Assembly: GCA_034440395.1 (NCBI GenBank)
Contig: JAWXBW010000039.1
Coordinates: forward strand, 1 to 61,134
Direction of reading: 5' to 3'
DNA length: 61,134 nucleotides
Source of the DNA: JAAUTS01 sp034440395
Lineage (GTDB): Bacteria; Verrucomicrobiota; Verrucomicrobiia; Methylacidiphilales; JAAUTS01
Positions 17,130 to 26,950 of the stretch are shown one piece after another. A program made the position numbers and the translations under genes. The notes under the pieces were generated by a model. It made no database searches. It was given only the letters and a program-made list of their open reading frames with translations, and was not told where the DNA came from. The stretch's first letter is position 1. Each line of letters opens with the position of its first letter.

Positions 17130-17141
17130 GCCTTTGCCACT

Positions 17142-18119
17142 ATGAAAAATACGCAATTGCAACTTGAGCAGAAGATCCTAGCCGGAGCCTTAATCATTTG
17201 TGGCTTAGGAGCTGTCGCCTTAGCCTTTACCCTGCCAACTACGAGTGAGTCGGCTGTTGCTGCTGCGGGCAAGTCAGCGGCTGAGCTTGAGCTTACTCCC
17301 TTGGCGGCTTTGATGGAACGTTTTTCTAAGCCCGTTGTCGTGACAAAGCCAGGTGAAAATCAGCCTGTTTTTATTTCCCGTATGATAGGTTATTATCCTG
17401 CTAATGGAAAAATTGAACCCGTCGATAAAACAAAGGAGCTTCCTGGAGTAGGCATCACGCCGCTGTGGCTTTTAGGATACGGTTTAGGGATTGACGACAT
17501 GTCCGTGCGTGATGCGGATCCTGATGTGGACGGCTTCTCTAACCTAGAGGAGTATCAAGGATTAACTGATCCAACGGATAAATTAAGTCGTCCACCCATC
17601 ATCACAAAGTTGCGGGTTAAAAAGTTTACGGCCATACCCTTTAGCTTGGAGTTCCGAGGGCTAACCCAAGGAGCAGAGAATATTTTTTCTTATCAGTTAT
17701 CTTTCAAAGGTAAGTCTAGACTGCTCAAAGAAAACGATATTATCGAGGGTTATCGCATCGGCAAATATCAAAAAAAGGAAGTTGAGAAATTTAATGAAAA
17801 AACTAACTCTAAAGAAGTTATTGATGTTTCTGAACTTGAAGTGACCTTTTTAAAATTAAATGAAACGTTAACTCTAGTTTTACGCAAGACTCAGGAGTCG
17901 GATGAAAGCACGGTAGATCTAGTTCTCCAAATACCAGAGGTTAAAGTGGAACCTTCTACGGTTAAACGAGGGGATAATTTTAAGATTTTGGGGACAGAAT
18001 ACCAACTGGTCAAAGCTGGACCAGAAGGTGCAGTGATAAGGCCCGCAGGAGAAAACGATCCCCAAAAATTAATCAAAGTGCCTATGTTAGGCGCAAACGT
18101 ATCTACATTATCTCCTTGA
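17142..18119 (+). CDS. Bitopic PilP-like protein with calcium-type loop (Amuc_1099 position)
   Basis: 325 aa. One membrane helix (about 13-33) then a periplasmic region. Residues about 124-147 (DADPDVDGFSNLEEYQGLTD) form an Asp-rich loop of thrombospondin type-3/EF-hand kind, a probable calcium site. Two beta-rich parts follow, ending in a C-terminal half resembling the secretin-docking beta domain of PilP/GspC (for example NFKILGTEYQLVKAG). It lies 12 bases after the PilO-like gene and 46 bases before the first secretin. Confidence 0.72.
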   Translation: MKNTQLQLEQKILAGALIICGLGAVALAFTLPTTSESAVAAAGKSAAELELTPLAALMERFSKPVVVTKPGENQPVFISRMIGYYPANGKIEPVDKTKELPGVGITPLWLLGYGLGIDDMSVRDADPDVDGFSNLEEYQGLTDPTDKLSRPPIITKLRVKKFTAIPFSLEFRGLTQGAENIFSYQLSFKGKSRLLKENDIIEGYRIGKYQKKEVEKFNEKTNSKEVIDVSELEVTFLKLNETLTLVLRKTQESDESTVDLVLQIPEVKVEPSTVKRGDNFKILGTEYQLVKAGPEGAVIRPAGENDPQKLIKVPMLGANVSTLSP

Positions 18120-18165
18120 CCTACCATTTTACTGCATTATATATAAAAAACGCTTAGAAAATATC

Positions 18166-20673
18166 ATGAAATCACTTATTACAATTAAAGCGAATTATTC
18201 GGGATTTTTTTTAGCCATAGTCATGACAGTGATTATGGCGATGAACCTATCTGCTCAAGACAGCGCTATGACGGTGGCTGAAGGCAAAAATGCGGATACA
18301 GAATCGATCAAACGTCTGGAAAAGTCGCTACTCTACAACAAGCAAATCGAGGAAGCCTCTAAGCTGCTGGCGGCAGGTGAGTTAAAGTCGGCACGGGATC
18401 GTTTTAAGTCAGTTATGGATTCTACGGAACAAGAACCCGTTTTCAGAGAAACAAATTTATTGGCACGCCGAGGCGTAGCTACGGTGCTTGCACAAAATGC
18501 AGCAATTGCAGAAACAGCTAAAGACTATGCTGCTGCGAGAGCCTCCATTGAGGAGGCATTAACCCTTGATCCTTCTAATGTTTCTTATCAACAAACACTA
18601 TCACGTTTGAAGCCCCTGACTAAAAGTTTAAGTGAAAAGTTTGATAATAATGCAGCCGTAACACCAGAGCTCCAAGAAAAGGTAGGGACTATTCAAAAGC
18701 TCATGTTTGAGGGTGATGCCTTCATGCAGACGGGACAGTATCAACGTGCGATTGGCCGTTATAAAGAAATCGTTTCGATTGATCCGTATAATGACAACGC
18801 TCGCAAGAGGATTGAAAAAGTAGAGAAATTAAAATACAAAGCATCGACAATGCGGCGCGACGCCCGGCGCGAGAATGCTTTGAACGACGTGACTAGAGAT
18901 TGGGCGACAACTCCTGCCATCCGTAAGCCGATGGAAGTGGCGACATCTGGACAGACGAATCAAGATGCAGGTTCGCTAAAAATCCTAGATAAATTAGAAG
19001 CGATTCGCATTCCGGAATTGAATTTTAGTGAAGTTGACATAGCTGACGCCGTTAAGTTCCTCGAAGAACAAAGCAAGGCACTAGATCCTGAGAAAAAAGG
19101 AATCAACTTTGTTCTAAAAGCTGAATCTACCGTGGCCGCTGTGACAACACCCGTTAGAGGTAGTGAACCAGCCGCCGCACCAGCCCCCGTTGCTTCCCGG
19201 GCTTTGACCTTAAGCCTGAAAGATGTTCCCTTGATTGAAGTCCTGAATTTCATCAAGTCATTGACTAATCTCCAATATAAGGTCGATCAATATGCGGTTT
19301 ATCTCTTCCCCAGTAACGAGACAAGCGATGTTTTCTTAATTAAAAACTTCTCTGTGCCGCCAACATTTTTCCCGAACTCTGTTAGAGAAACGAATACGGC
19401 CAAAGGTGATTTTACGACAAGGACGGTAGAAATTGCCACGGTTCCAGTTAAAGAAGAATTGGAAAAGAAAGGTGTAAAGTTTGCCAGTGGTGCCAGTGCA
19501 GCTTACTTGCCCCGGACTGCTAAAATGGTGGTTAAAAACACCCTCGAACAACTTAATTTGATCGATCAGCTTTTGTCCCGTGAAGTGAATCAAACGAAGC
19601 AAATTGAAGTTGAAACCAAGTTTATCGAATTTTCAGATGATAAGCTCAAGGAGCTTACTTCCAACTTCCGTGTCAACGGTCCTGCCATACCCAGCATTGC
19701 GGGTCTGCCTGAGGCTTTTGGATTACTTCCTAATAATACAACCAAACTTAATCCGGGAATTACACCAAACAATGGAACCACGCCAGACGCTGGATTTGGT
19801 GAGGTTGAATTTCAGAATATAGCCAATGTGAGTTCGAGCACAGCATTAAGAACGTCTGGAAGCTTGTCTCCCAATTCTTTAGACGGCATTTTAGGCTTAG
19901 GTCAAAACCGTGCGGCAAATCAGATTGGGGTGAGTGGTATTATCGGCGGTAGCGGTGCGAGGCTTCTAATTACAGCATTAGAATCGACTTTAGGTTCTGA
20001 CTTAATGTCGGCACCCAAGCTAACGCTAATCAATGGTCAAAAATCAAAAATTAGAATAGCTCGTGAGCTACTATATCCAACGGAATATGATGCACCTAAA
20101 ATTATCCAAGGAACTAGTACTAGCGGAGACACTACTCCACCTTCAACTGCTGTGCCCTCCAATCCCACAGCATTTGAAACTAGGGATGTTGGGGTTACTT
20201 TAGAAGTTAAGGCAACCGCCACCTCGGACAGACGTATTGATCTTGAGCTTAAGCCAGAAGTTACAGAATTTCAAGGTTTCATCAACTACGGTGGTGATAT
20301 TAATCAGCTGGTAAGTGGAGACGCTGCCGCGCCTCTGGAGCCAACGTTGATAGCTGAAGGTGTTGCATTAGCACCCGTCTTTGCCATACGTAGAGCGGAA
20401 ACCAAGCTGCAAGTTATTGATGGTCGCACTGTGGTAATGGGCGGATTTATCCGCGAAGACAAACAACAGATTGATGACAAAGTGCCTATCTTGGGCGACA
20501 TTCCTCTCGTGGGAAGATTGTTCCGTAGTAAGGTGGATAAGTCCGTTAAACGTAATTTAATCATGCTAGTTACGGCGCGCATGATGAGACCTGATGGCAC
20601 TCCAGAATTTTTAACTGAGGGCGAACGTGAAGCCTTTGAGGTGACGGTGTTACCACAGGAACAGGCAAAGTAA
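18166..20673 (+). CDS. Secretin 1 (PilQ/GspD family) with N-terminal TPRs
   Basis: 835 aa. Signal peptide 1-30 (cut near LSAQ). Residues about 35-215 are TPR-like helices (AAARASIEEALTLDPSN, QYRAIGRYKEIVSIDPYND type repeats). The N-terminal secretin domains lie about 275-500, with a STN/N0-like fold (RIPELNFSEVDIADAVKFLEE). The C-terminal barrel ends with the secretin signature VPILGDIPLVGRLFRS (about 773-788). It forms the outer-membrane channel. The equivalent Akkermansia gene is Amuc_1098. Twelve bases separate it from a second secretin. Confidence 0.93.
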   Translation: MKSLITIKANYSGFFLAIVMTVIMAMNLSAQDSAMTVAEGKNADTESIKRLEKSLLYNKQIEEASKLLAAGELKSARDRFKSVMDSTEQEPVFRETNLLARRGVATVLAQNAAIAETAKDYAAARASIEEALTLDPSNVSYQQTLSRLKPLTKSLSEKFDNNAAVTPELQEKVGTIQKLMFEGDAFMQTGQYQRAIGRYKEIVSIDPYNDNARKRIEKVEKLKYKASTMRRDARRENALNDVTRDWATTPAIRKPMEVATSGQTNQDAGSLKILDKLEAIRIPELNFSEVDIADAVKFLEEQSKALDPEKKGINFVLKAESTVAAVTTPVRGSEPAAAPAPVASRALTLSLKDVPLIEVLNFIKSLTNLQYKVDQYAVYLFPSNETSDVFLIKNFSVPPTFFPNSVRETNTAKGDFTTRTVEIATVPVKEELEKKGVKFASGASAAYLPRTAKMVVKNTLEQLNLIDQLLSREVNQTKQIEVETKFIEFSDDKLKELTSNFRVNGPAIPSIAGLPEAFGLLPNNTTKLNPGITPNNGTTPDAGFGEVEFQNIANVSSSTALRTSGSLSPNSLDGILGLGQNRAANQIGVSGIIGGSGARLLITALESTLGSDLMSAPKLTLINGQKSKIRIARELLYPTEYDAPKIIQGTSTSGDTTPPSTAVPSNPTAFETRDVGVTLEVKATATSDRRIDLELKPEVTEFQGFINYGGDINQLVSGDAAAPLEPTLIAEGVALAPVFAIRRAETKLQVIDGRTVVMGGFIREDKQQIDDKVPILGDIPLVGRLFRSKVDKSVKRNLIMLVTARMMRPDGTPEFLTEGEREAFEVTVLPQEQAK

Positions 20674-20685
20674 GCGGAGCATATT

Positions 20686-23088
20686 ATGAATTTACCATTA
20701 ATGATGATGAAATCTTTAAAAATGAATCTTAAGTGCGTGCTATTAATAGGTCTTGTTTGTGCAACAAGCACAACAGATATGTTTGCCCAAACAGAATCTG
20801 ATTCTATTATTCAAAAAGAAGTACTAAGAAGGCAAGAGCTTGTTCTGAGAGCTTTGAAAGAGTTGGATGAAGCTCAACAAATGGCTGGTTCAGGTAAAGA
20901 AGAAGAAGCTAGAAAAGTAGTTCTTGGTATTTTGGAAGTTATTCCTAACACGGGTGAGGGAGTTCCTGTCTATCAGAAAGCCGCAACTATAATGGCAACT
21001 CTGGAGTATAAGGCGGCGCTTAAAAAATTTGGTGAAAAAGATTATTTCGAAGCAAGGAAGTTGGCTCAATCCTCCATTAAGTATCGACCAAGCAGAGAGG
21101 CAAGCAATCTTCTGGCTAACTGCAACGCCATCTTAGGGATTAAAAAGGGAGATAAGCCTGAAAATCCAGCCGTTGACGCCAAATTTATTTCAAGTCTTAA
21201 AAAAGTGGAAGACCACATAGCATTGTCTCAAAAGCTAACCGCAACAGGTCAGTACGATTTAGCAGAAAAGGAGTTAGAGCAAGCCTTGGCTTTAGATCCC
21301 TATAACAAAGTCGCTGCGGTACAACAAGAAAAACTCTATAAGAAGATGGGCAAAAGCCTTAATATTGCTCAGAAATCAAGTCGCCAAGAAGCGCTTACCA
21401 AAACAAGAGAAGGTTGGAGCGAAATTTATGCGGTAGATACAAAGCTTCCCGGCACCCAAGTAGAAGCTATTCCAATTAAAGGCAAGTTAAACTTCCAAGT
21501 TAGCCAGAAATTACAATCCCTCATTATTGATGAAGTTAATTTTGAAAATGCCACGATCGATGATGCCGCTCAATTTTTGACGGCTAAGACAAGAGCAGTG
21601 GATGATTCAGGAGCTGGTATCAGTTTTATTATTAAGAATGAAAAAGCACGGGCGGATGCGAAGCCTTTTAGTTTGCGTTTAAATAATGTGCCAGCGGGTG
21701 AGGTCTTACGTTACATCTGCAACATAGCAGGGGTTAAATACAAGGTGGAAGAATTCGCAGTTTTTATTGTACCACTCAGTGACGGCGATGATGCTGTCAT
21801 GATTACGAGAGAGTTCCCTGTGAGAGACACCTTTTTTGATGCGATAAATGTGGGAACTGCTGACGCTCCCGCAGGAGGTGCCAGAGCCCGGCGTCCACGC
21901 ACAGCGGCTGCTGATATAAAAACTGAGGATCCTATTCGTAAAAGTTTAGTGGATCGCGGAGTGCAGTTTCCCACTGGATCTGCGGCCATTTATAATCGGG
22001 CTACAGGCACTCTAACTATAAAGAATACGCAAGATCAAGTTGATCTAGTCGAGGAACTGGTTACGATCGACCAAGGTGAAACATTACTTGTTAGAGTTGA
22101 AACCAAACTGATTGAGATTAACCAAATAGATTTAGATTCTCTAGCCTTTAATTATAATCTGGCAGGTTCCTATCCGTTAGGTGTCAGCGGCACTCAAATA
22201 GCAGGCGGTGCTGTAAGCACGGGGACAGCACTTTTAGGTGCAAAAGGCGTAAAACCAGCTGATGGACTTAATACCGTAATGACGCAGAGAGAGGGGTTGG
22301 ATTCGGCAAGTAATCCGCGTACTGCGAACGCTGTGCCCAATAGGTTAGGTATAAGTGGAGCCATAGATGGAAACGCTTTTCGTGCCCTCATGGAAGCACT
22401 AAGTCAAAAAACAAGCACAGATTTAATGACGGCTCCAGCTGTTTTAGTGAATGACGGTCAACAAGCGAATATTTTAGTGGCTAGGCAATTTTTTTATCCT
22501 ACAACTTTTGAGCAAGCAGATGCAAGTGTTACTGTTGCTCAAAACATTGTTGGTAACATTTTAATAGGATTCGATGAAAGAACAGTAATTTCCACTTTAG
22601 TTATTCCTTCGTGGCCAAGCGAGTTTGTTGCGCGTAATGTCGGGGTGAGTATGGTTGTTCAGCCGAGAATTACGGTTGATCGTCAGCGAGTATTTTTAAC
22701 CTTAAAACCTGAGATAACGGAGTTTGATGGATTTATCAACTACGGCTCGTCAGTGAATGCGCTCAATAATGATGGTGAAAGCACAGTCATTACTCCCAAC
22801 ACTATCAACCAACCTGTCTTCACCACGCGTACAGTTGATAATGCCCAGCTAGAAATTCAAGATGGTTATACGATGGTCTTGGGCGGATTAATACGGGAAG
22901 ACATTTCTACGGTCGATGATAAAGTACCTATCTTAGGGGATATCCCAATCATAGGTCGCCTCTTCCGCAGTAAAGCGGAGCAAGCAATTAAGAAGAATAT
23001 GTTAATCTTTGTTACGGTGCGAATTCTTCGTCCTGATGGAGAACCCTACAACATCGATACGGCACCAGCAATCGCAACGGGCAATTAA
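20686..23088 (+). CDS. Secretin 2, tandem paralogue
   Basis: 800 aa. GGAG lies 8 bases before the ATG. Signal peptide 1-35 (cut near MFAQ). Same plan as the upstream gene: TPR-like N-terminus (ARKVVLGILEVIPNTGEG, DLAEKELEQALALDPYNK), N-domains with VDEVNFENATIDDAAQFL, and a secretin core ending VPILGDIPIIGRLFRS (about 747-762). Shared phrases EITEFDGFINYG versus EVTEFQGFINYG show common origin by duplication, but most of the sequence has diverged. It may form its own ring or a mixed ring with secretin 1. Confidence 0.92.
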   Translation: MNLPLMMMKSLKMNLKCVLLIGLVCATSTTDMFAQTESDSIIQKEVLRRQELVLRALKELDEAQQMAGSGKEEEARKVVLGILEVIPNTGEGVPVYQKAATIMATLEYKAALKKFGEKDYFEARKLAQSSIKYRPSREASNLLANCNAILGIKKGDKPENPAVDAKFISSLKKVEDHIALSQKLTATGQYDLAEKELEQALALDPYNKVAAVQQEKLYKKMGKSLNIAQKSSRQEALTKTREGWSEIYAVDTKLPGTQVEAIPIKGKLNFQVSQKLQSLIIDEVNFENATIDDAAQFLTAKTRAVDDSGAGISFIIKNEKARADAKPFSLRLNNVPAGEVLRYICNIAGVKYKVEEFAVFIVPLSDGDDAVMITREFPVRDTFFDAINVGTADAPAGGARARRPRTAAADIKTEDPIRKSLVDRGVQFPTGSAAIYNRATGTLTIKNTQDQVDLVEELVTIDQGETLLVRVETKLIEINQIDLDSLAFNYNLAGSYPLGVSGTQIAGGAVSTGTALLGAKGVKPADGLNTVMTQREGLDSASNPRTANAVPNRLGISGAIDGNAFRALMEALSQKTSTDLMTAPAVLVNDGQQANILVARQFFYPTTFEQADASVTVAQNIVGNILIGFDERTVISTLVIPSWPSEFVARNVGVSMVVQPRITVDRQRVFLTLKPEITEFDGFINYGSSVNALNNDGESTVITPNTINQPVFTTRTVDNAQLEIQDGYTMVLGGLIREDISTVDDKVPILGDIPIIGRLFRSKAEQAIKKNMLIFVTVRILRPDGEPYNIDTAPAIATGN

Positions 23089-23260
23089 GCTCGCTAGAGC
23101 GGGACTATTTTTAAGTTCTGAGTTCTAGTTGAGACGGCGATGCCAAATCGTCGTGCTATCAACCATACTCTTCTAGGCTCTCTGCGTCCTATGGGTTCCC
23201 TTGTAGGACGTGGAAACGTTTAGGGTGATATACACTATTCCTACGCGCTAGATGTGAGTG

Positions 23261-24172
23261 CTAGGAAGATAGCGATTGAATATCTTGGACTAATTGCTTT
23301 TGTAATTCCAAAACATTCGAGAATTTTTTTTCATTGCGGATAAAGCGAATAAATTCTAACTCCACTTCTTGTCCATAAAGATCCCCTGAGAAGTTAAGAA
23401 GGTGAGCCTCAATTGTTGTGCGAGCTTGATCGGCCACGGTTGGCCGTTGTCCGATGTTGATGGCAGCAATGTAGGATTTACCATCTGCACAGTGTGCCTT
23501 ACCCGCATACACACCGTGGGGCACGAGTAGGCCATCTTCGGTGCTGAGGTTAAGGGTAGGGAATCCTAGTTGACGTCCTAATTTTTCTCCTTCGACAACT
23601 TGTCCTAAAATACTGTAAGGGCGGCCTAAGAGATTCTGAGCTAAGTCGAAACTTCTTTCTGATAGAAGTCTGCGAATGCGACTGCTGCTGATGGGTTGGT
23701 TATCTTGCTGGAGCGAAGTGACAATGAGTACTTCAATGTTTAAGGACTGAGCCCATTTTTGAATTAATTCAGGATTACCTTGGCGTTGGTTTCCGAAACG
23801 AAAATTTTGGCCGATGCGAATTTTAGTAAGTCCGGGAAGCGCATCACCTATTTCTTGCAGAAAGGTTTCAGCGGAGGTCTTGGCGAGCTCTAAATTAAAG
23901 GGTAGAAGGATCAAATGACGCATGCCCCACTGATGCAGGATTTTTTGTTTATGAGGTAATCCTGTGATAAGTTTAATTGGAGCGTCTTTAAATAGGATAG
24001 ATTGGGGGTGTTGCTGAAAACTAAGAACAGCTGAATGGGTTAAGTCCTGCGGAGTTCTTTGGCCTAGAATAACTTCACGGTGGCCAAGATGTAGGCCATC
24101 GAAAAAGCCTAAAGCCAACTCTCTAATTTCCGCTTTTTGAGAGGCTTCGCTCAGGCTTTGGTAGGCGAACAT
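23261..24172 (-). CDS. ribF: Bifunctional riboflavin kinase / FAD synthetase
   Basis: 303 aa. The N-terminal nucleotidyltransferase has LGFFDGLHLGH at 21-31 (HxGH class) and SSSRIRRLL near 162-171. The C-terminal riboflavin kinase (about 180-300) has GRPYSILGQVVEGEKLGRQLGFPTLNL split over two strands, and the ATP/riboflavin motif GVYAG. It makes FMN then FAD in the cytosol. It follows truB by 42 bases; the truB-ribF pair is a common bacterial order. Confidence 0.95.
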   Translation of the reverse strand: MFAYQSLSEASQKAEIRELALGFFDGLHLGHREVILGQRTPQDLTHSAVLSFQQHPQSILFKDAPIKLITGLPHKQKILHQWGMRHLILLPFNLELAKTSAETFLQEIGDALPGLTKIRIGQNFRFGNQRQGNPELIQKWAQSLNIEVLIVTSLQQDNQPISSSRIRRLLSERSFDLAQNLLGRPYSILGQVVEGEKLGRQLGFPTLNLSTEDGLLVPHGVYAGKAHCADGKSYIAAINIGQRPTVADQARTTIEAHLLNFSGDLYGQEVELEFIRFIRNEKKFSNVLELQKQLVQDIQSLSS

Positions 24173-24214
24173 GAAGGAGGTTTGTTGCTAGTGTTACTGA
24201 ACGGCACACACCAT

Positions 24215-24934
24215 TTATTGGCGCCGTATTTGGGACACTTCTGCCATGCTAAGAATGTGGGGAATAAGCTCGCCAGCATGTTCGTAGCGGCCGAGTTGCT
24301 CCCAACTTAAGGCTTTTTCTAATAAAAAATTACCGGAGCGCGTTCTGGCTAGTTGACTGAGGTGTCCTCCGCAGCCCAGTTTGGCTCCGATGTCATGGCA
24401 GTAGGTGCGAACGTAGAAGCCTTTACTGCACTTGATTTCAAAACGGATATTGGGTAGGGCAATGTCGAGCAGCTTGTAGTAGAAGACGTGGACAAAGCGG
24501 GGCTCACGTTCGACGGTTTTACCTTCCCGGGCGAGTTTGTAGAGGGGCACGCCGTCTTTTTTAAGGGCAGAGACCATGGGCGGGATTTGGTAGAAATCAC
24601 CCTGAAAAGAGTCGAAGGTGGCTCTTAATTCTTGCTCGGTAAGGGGAGGGACTTCGTGGGTAGTGAGAACGGCACCTTGGGCATCTTGGCTGTCAGTGGT
24701 AGATCCAAGGGTAAGGGTGCCTTGGTACTGCTTGTCTTCAGCCATAAGGAGGTCTTGCACTTTGGTGGCTTTACCGATAACGAGCATGAGGAGGCCCGTA
24801 GCCATGGGGTCTAGGGTGCCGCAATGTCCTACTTTTTTAAATTTAAAACGGCGCCGCACGAAGTCCACCACATCGTGGGAAGTGCAGCCTTGGGGTTTGT
24901 TGACTAAGAGAACGCCGTCAATAGAAGTTTCCAT
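24215..24934 (-). CDS. truB: tRNA pseudouridine-55 synthase
   Basis: 239 aa. GVLLVNKPQGCTSHD at the N-terminus and GHCGTLDPMATGLL with the catalytic aspartate D42. Also YQGTLTLGSTTDSQD and the GFYVRTYCHDIG motif. It is shorter than E. coli TruB (about 314 aa) because it lacks a C-terminal PUA domain; such short versions are common. Acts on U55 in the T-loop of tRNAs. Sits between nrnA-like and ribF on the same strand. Confidence 0.95.
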   Translation of the reverse strand: METSIDGVLLVNKPQGCTSHDVVDFVRRRFKFKKVGHCGTLDPMATGLLMLVIGKATKVQDLLMAEDKQYQGTLTLGSTTDSQDAQGAVLTTHEVPPLTEQELRATFDSFQGDFYQIPPMVSALKKDGVPLYKLAREGKTVEREPRFVHVFYYKLLDIALPNIRFEIKCSKGFYVRTYCHDIGAKLGCGGHLSQLARTRSGNFLLEKALSWEQLGRYEHAGELIPHILSMAEVSQIRRQ

Positions 24935-24971
24935 AAAAGTTAGAAAAAAAGGATGGTTTAAATTTTCAGTT

Positions 24972-25955
24972 TTAAGAGGGTAGCTTTTTTAAGGCAGCTC
25001 GAATTTCTGCTAGGACACTTTCTTTATGCCCGGCGGCACCAGAGGGGAAGTTAATGCCAGCAGCTCCTGGATGACCGCCGCCACCAAAGGAGGAAGCTAT
25101 TTGGCTCATATTGATTTTACCCTTGGAGCGCAGACTGACTTTGAGAGAGCCGTCGGATTTGATTTCAAATAGGGCACCAGCTTCGATGCTGTTGACACTG
25201 AGAGAGGTTTCAACGATTCCTTCAGTGTCTTCTGGTTTGGCTCCTGTTTGGGTAAACATTTCTGGGGTGAGGGTATAGTAGGCTAAAGTGTGGTTGCACT
25301 CAGTTTTCAGGGATTCGTAAGCCAAGCGAAGGAGAGCAAAGCGTTGGGGTGACATGGATTGGTAGCAGAGTCTGGAGAGCTCGGCAGTGTCAGCGCCAGC
25401 TGTGCTTAAGTCTGCCGCTTGTCGGAAGGTGGCGGCTGTCGTGCCACGGTAGCGGAAGGAGCCAGTGTCTGTGCTCAGGCCGACAAAAAGGCAGGATGCC
25501 GCGTCAGCGTGGAGCGGCCATTGGCAGGTCTGGATTAAGTCGATTACAAGGGAGGCAGTAGCAGGGACGTCGGGATTGATATGGTTGATTTTACCGTAAA
25601 GGGTATTGCTGATGTGATGGTCAAGGTTGATATCTACTTTTTTTTCCCAAGCAAGGAAGTTGGAGCCCAGCCTTTCCTCAGTTGAGGTATCCAGACTCAC
25701 AATGAGGTCGTGTAGAGGTGCTAGGCGGGGAGTTTTTTCAATAAGTGCCGAGCCAGGTAGGAATCGATACATGTCAAGGAGCCCATCTTGGTTGTAGATG
25801 GTTACCTTTACGCCGAGGTGTCGCAGCGTGAGGCCGAGCCCTAGGGCACTGCCGTAGGCGTCACCATCTGGTCTCATGTGACTGAAAACAGCTACCGATG
25901 AGGCGGCACTGATTTGTGTCCCGAGAGATTGAAGGGATGGGGGTAAGACTTGCAT
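24972..25955 (-). CDS. nrnA: DHH/DHHA1 phosphoesterase (NrnA-like oligoribonuclease)
   Basis: 327 aa from the ATG at 25955; an upstream TTG at 25997 is possible. DHH domain motifs: HMRPDGDAYGSALGLG, a DTSTEERLG strand, and DHH in INLDHHISNT. The C-terminal DHHA1 domain has the GGGGHPGAAG motif that binds the substrate. Family members degrade nanoRNAs and can dephosphorylate pAp. The order nrnA, truB, ribF is widely conserved with rbfA usually upstream; rbfA is not present here. Confidence 0.9.
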   Translation of the reverse strand: MQVLPPSLQSLGTQISAASSVAVFSHMRPDGDAYGSALGLGLTLRHLGVKVTIYNQDGLLDMYRFLPGSALIEKTPRLAPLHDLIVSLDTSTEERLGSNFLAWEKKVDINLDHHISNTLYGKINHINPDVPATASLVIDLIQTCQWPLHADAASCLFVGLSTDTGSFRYRGTTAATFRQAADLSTAGADTAELSRLCYQSMSPQRFALLRLAYESLKTECNHTLAYYTLTPEMFTQTGAKPEDTEGIVETSLSVNSIEAGALFEIKSDGSLKVSLRSKGKINMSQIASSFGGGGHPGAAGINFPSGAAGHKESVLAEIRAALKKLPS

Positions 25956-26069
25956 GAAAAGAGCGAAGGTAGGCTGTTCTGGGAAAACTGTCAGCAATCT
26001 TTTATAAAGTGGTCGAAAGGCTCAGCGGATTAAATCACAACTAAAAATCCCAAATTCAAATCGAGCCCC

Positions 26070-26726
26070 TTAATCCAGAGCAATGTCAGGCTTAGTCATC
26101 CAATAAAAACGTAAAGCGAGACCTCCGAGGTGGACGGTATCGCCTTCATGAAGTTCTTGTGGTTCGCTGATGCGTTGCCCGTTGATGAAGGTGCCGTTGA
26201 GTGATTGGAGATCGGTCAGGAATACCTTTTGTCCACGCACTTCAAATACGCAGTGGTTAGAGGATACGGAATCTACGGTAAAGCAGAGTTCATTATGGGG
26301 CGCTCTGCCGGTAGTAGTTTTAGAAAGTTTTAAAGAATGTGATAGGGGTTCACCTTGTAAATTAAACTGAATAAGTTTGGGTGCGCTTTGGCTTAAGGCA
26401 CTCGAGGTTTTGTGAATCGTGGGCAGAGGGATCATGCGTGTCTTAAATTTTTCATCCGCTCTACGCGCAGACTCCATCAAGAGATGTTCGCAACTACAGT
26501 GAATAGTGCGCTTAGTGGCTAAGAGCAAATCAGTGAGAGAAGCCTCACCTGACTCAAGTTCTAACATTTTATAAACAGCCTCCTCTCCAGAGCGAGTGAC
26601 GAATTCAGCATGATGTACCTGCCCCTCTTGCAGCCATAATTTACCTACGTCGCCTTCACGGTTAAATAAAACGCAGCCCGTTTTTCTGGAGATGAGGCAA
26701 AGATGTAAAATTTCAGCGAGATTCAT
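26070..26726 (-). CDS. DUF4388-FHA signalling protein
   Basis: 218 aa, soluble. Residues 1-95 are a DUF4388 (PatA N-terminal-like) domain: LAEILHLCLISRKTGCVLF, a GKLWLQEGQVHHAEF strand pair and GEEAVYKMLELESGEASL. Residues about 130-205 are a Forkhead-associated domain, with HSLKLSKTTTGR, then SSNHCVFEV and NGTFINGQR (the S..H and NGT.[IV]NG motifs that bind phosphothreonine). FHA implies a Ser/Thr kinase partner, not seen in the window. The gene is divergent from the roadblock-MglA-roadblock run. Confidence 0.85.
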   Translation of the reverse strand: MNLAEILHLCLISRKTGCVLFNREGDVGKLWLQEGQVHHAEFVTRSGEEAVYKMLELESGEASLTDLLLATKRTIHCSCEHLLMESARRADEKFKTRMIPLPTIHKTSSALSQSAPKLIQFNLQGEPLSHSLKLSKTTTGRAPHNELCFTVDSVSSNHCVFEVRGQKVFLTDLQSLNGTFINGQRISEPQELHEGDTVHLGGLALRFYWMTKPDIALD

Positions 26727-26884
26727 GGATTCGGTTTAAAAGACTGGATAGCAATACTACATACTAGAGTAGTTATCAGGTAGAATAAATTAAATAATGA
26801 AGGAGTAAGTAAAAAAGAAGCAAAATCTCTGGATTGAAATAGGGTAGGAAAGAAAGAAAACTAATCATTTTGTAAATAAACTGA

Positions 26885-26908
26885 GCAACTTTTAGTTGCA
26901 ACTATACT
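26885..26908 (+). promoter_or_regulatory. Overlapping palindromes and -10 box upstream of the roadblock gene
   Basis: GCAACT-TTT-AGTTGC (26885-26899) and AGTTGCAACT (26894-26903) are overlapping perfect inverted repeats. TATACT (26903-26908) fits a sigma-70 -10 box, 42 bases before the ATG at 26951. No good -35 is seen at the right distance, so the palindromes, which occupy that region, may bind an activator or repressor. Confidence 0.45.
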
Positions 26909-26950
26909 TATATCGGGCATTTTAAAAAGTAGGAATGCAGTCCTCTATTT

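Noticed and set aside
23089..23130. Terminator after secretin 2
   Set aside because: GCTC-GCTA-GAGC is only a 4-base stem with a displaced T-run; too weak to list.
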